This document shows positions 15,851-15,853 of a stretch of DNA of 15,853 nucleotides, piece by piece. Origin of the DNA: Candidatus Pollutiaquabacter sp. (GTDB taxonomy: Bacteria > Bacteroidota > Bacteroidia > AKYH767-A > 2013-40CM-41-45); assembly GCA_903854075.1 (NCBI GenBank), contig CAINVI010000039.1:1-15853 (forward strand), given 5' to 3'. Below the pieces are notes generated by a model. The model worked only from the letters and a program-made list of their open reading frames with translations. It ran no database searches and was not told where the DNA came from. How positions within the stretch are numbered: the stretch's first letter is position 1; every line of letters begins with the position of its first letter. Position numbers and translations under genes: made by a program.

Positions 15851-15853
15851 CTA

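Noticed and set aside
1..15853. tRNA, rRNA, CRISPR array, insertion sequence or phage remnants
   Set aside because: No cloverleaf, spaced direct repeats, transposase-like frame or terminal inverted repeats were seen; genes are tightly packed core functions.

Overview
The window looks like a chromosomal segment of a Bacteroidota bacterium. Four things point there: a type IX secretion (T9SS) sorting domain on a large surface protein, a Bacteroidota-type promoter (TTG-N20-TATGTTTG) in front of it, start codons that almost all lack a Shine-Dalgarno sequence, and a complete alternative complex III (ACIII) operon joined to an aa3 oxidase. The genus cannot be read from the sequence. There are no RNA genes, insertion sequences, CRISPR arrays or long empty stretches. 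The largest gene-free gap is the 188-base interval between coxA and the SulP gene.

Left part (1-2310, + strand): one exported protein of 718 residues. It has a signal peptide, a Cys-rich N-terminal region, a Ca-binding Ig-like region, two dockerin-like Ca loops set unusually far apart, a cohesin-like beta-domain and a T9SS tail. A strong hairpin terminator follows, shared with the converging minus-strand genes.

Middle (2349-4583, - strand): a two-gene unit with a SulP-family anion transporter and a beta-carbonic anhydrase of the bicarbonate-gated (type II) kind. This is probably a bicarbonate uptake and interconversion pair. A GAAA-loop terminator separates it from the respiratory operon upstream.

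Right part (4748-15853, - strand): the respiratory operon, transcribed right to left as actA-actB-actC-actD-actE-actF-coxB-coxA. ActC and ActF are the membrane subunits that handle menaquinol. ActB carries four Fe-S clusters, ActA six c-type heme motifs and ActE one. CoxB (CuA) and CoxA (heme a, heme a3-CuB) form the core of the terminal oxidase. Together they would oxidise menaquinol and reduce oxygen, probably as an ACIII-aa3 supercomplex like the one known from Flavobacterium johnsoniae. Oxidase subunits III and IV and the assembly genes are not in the window. actA runs off the right edge, where its signal peptide is visible but no start codon is, and the last three bases form an in-frame stop.

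The system is a known one. The points worth a second look are the six-heme ActA fusion, the altered CuA loop in CoxB, the Tat signal plus lipobox on ActB, the SulP-carbonic anhydrase pair, and the spaced dockerin-like plus cohesin-like module in the secreted protein.
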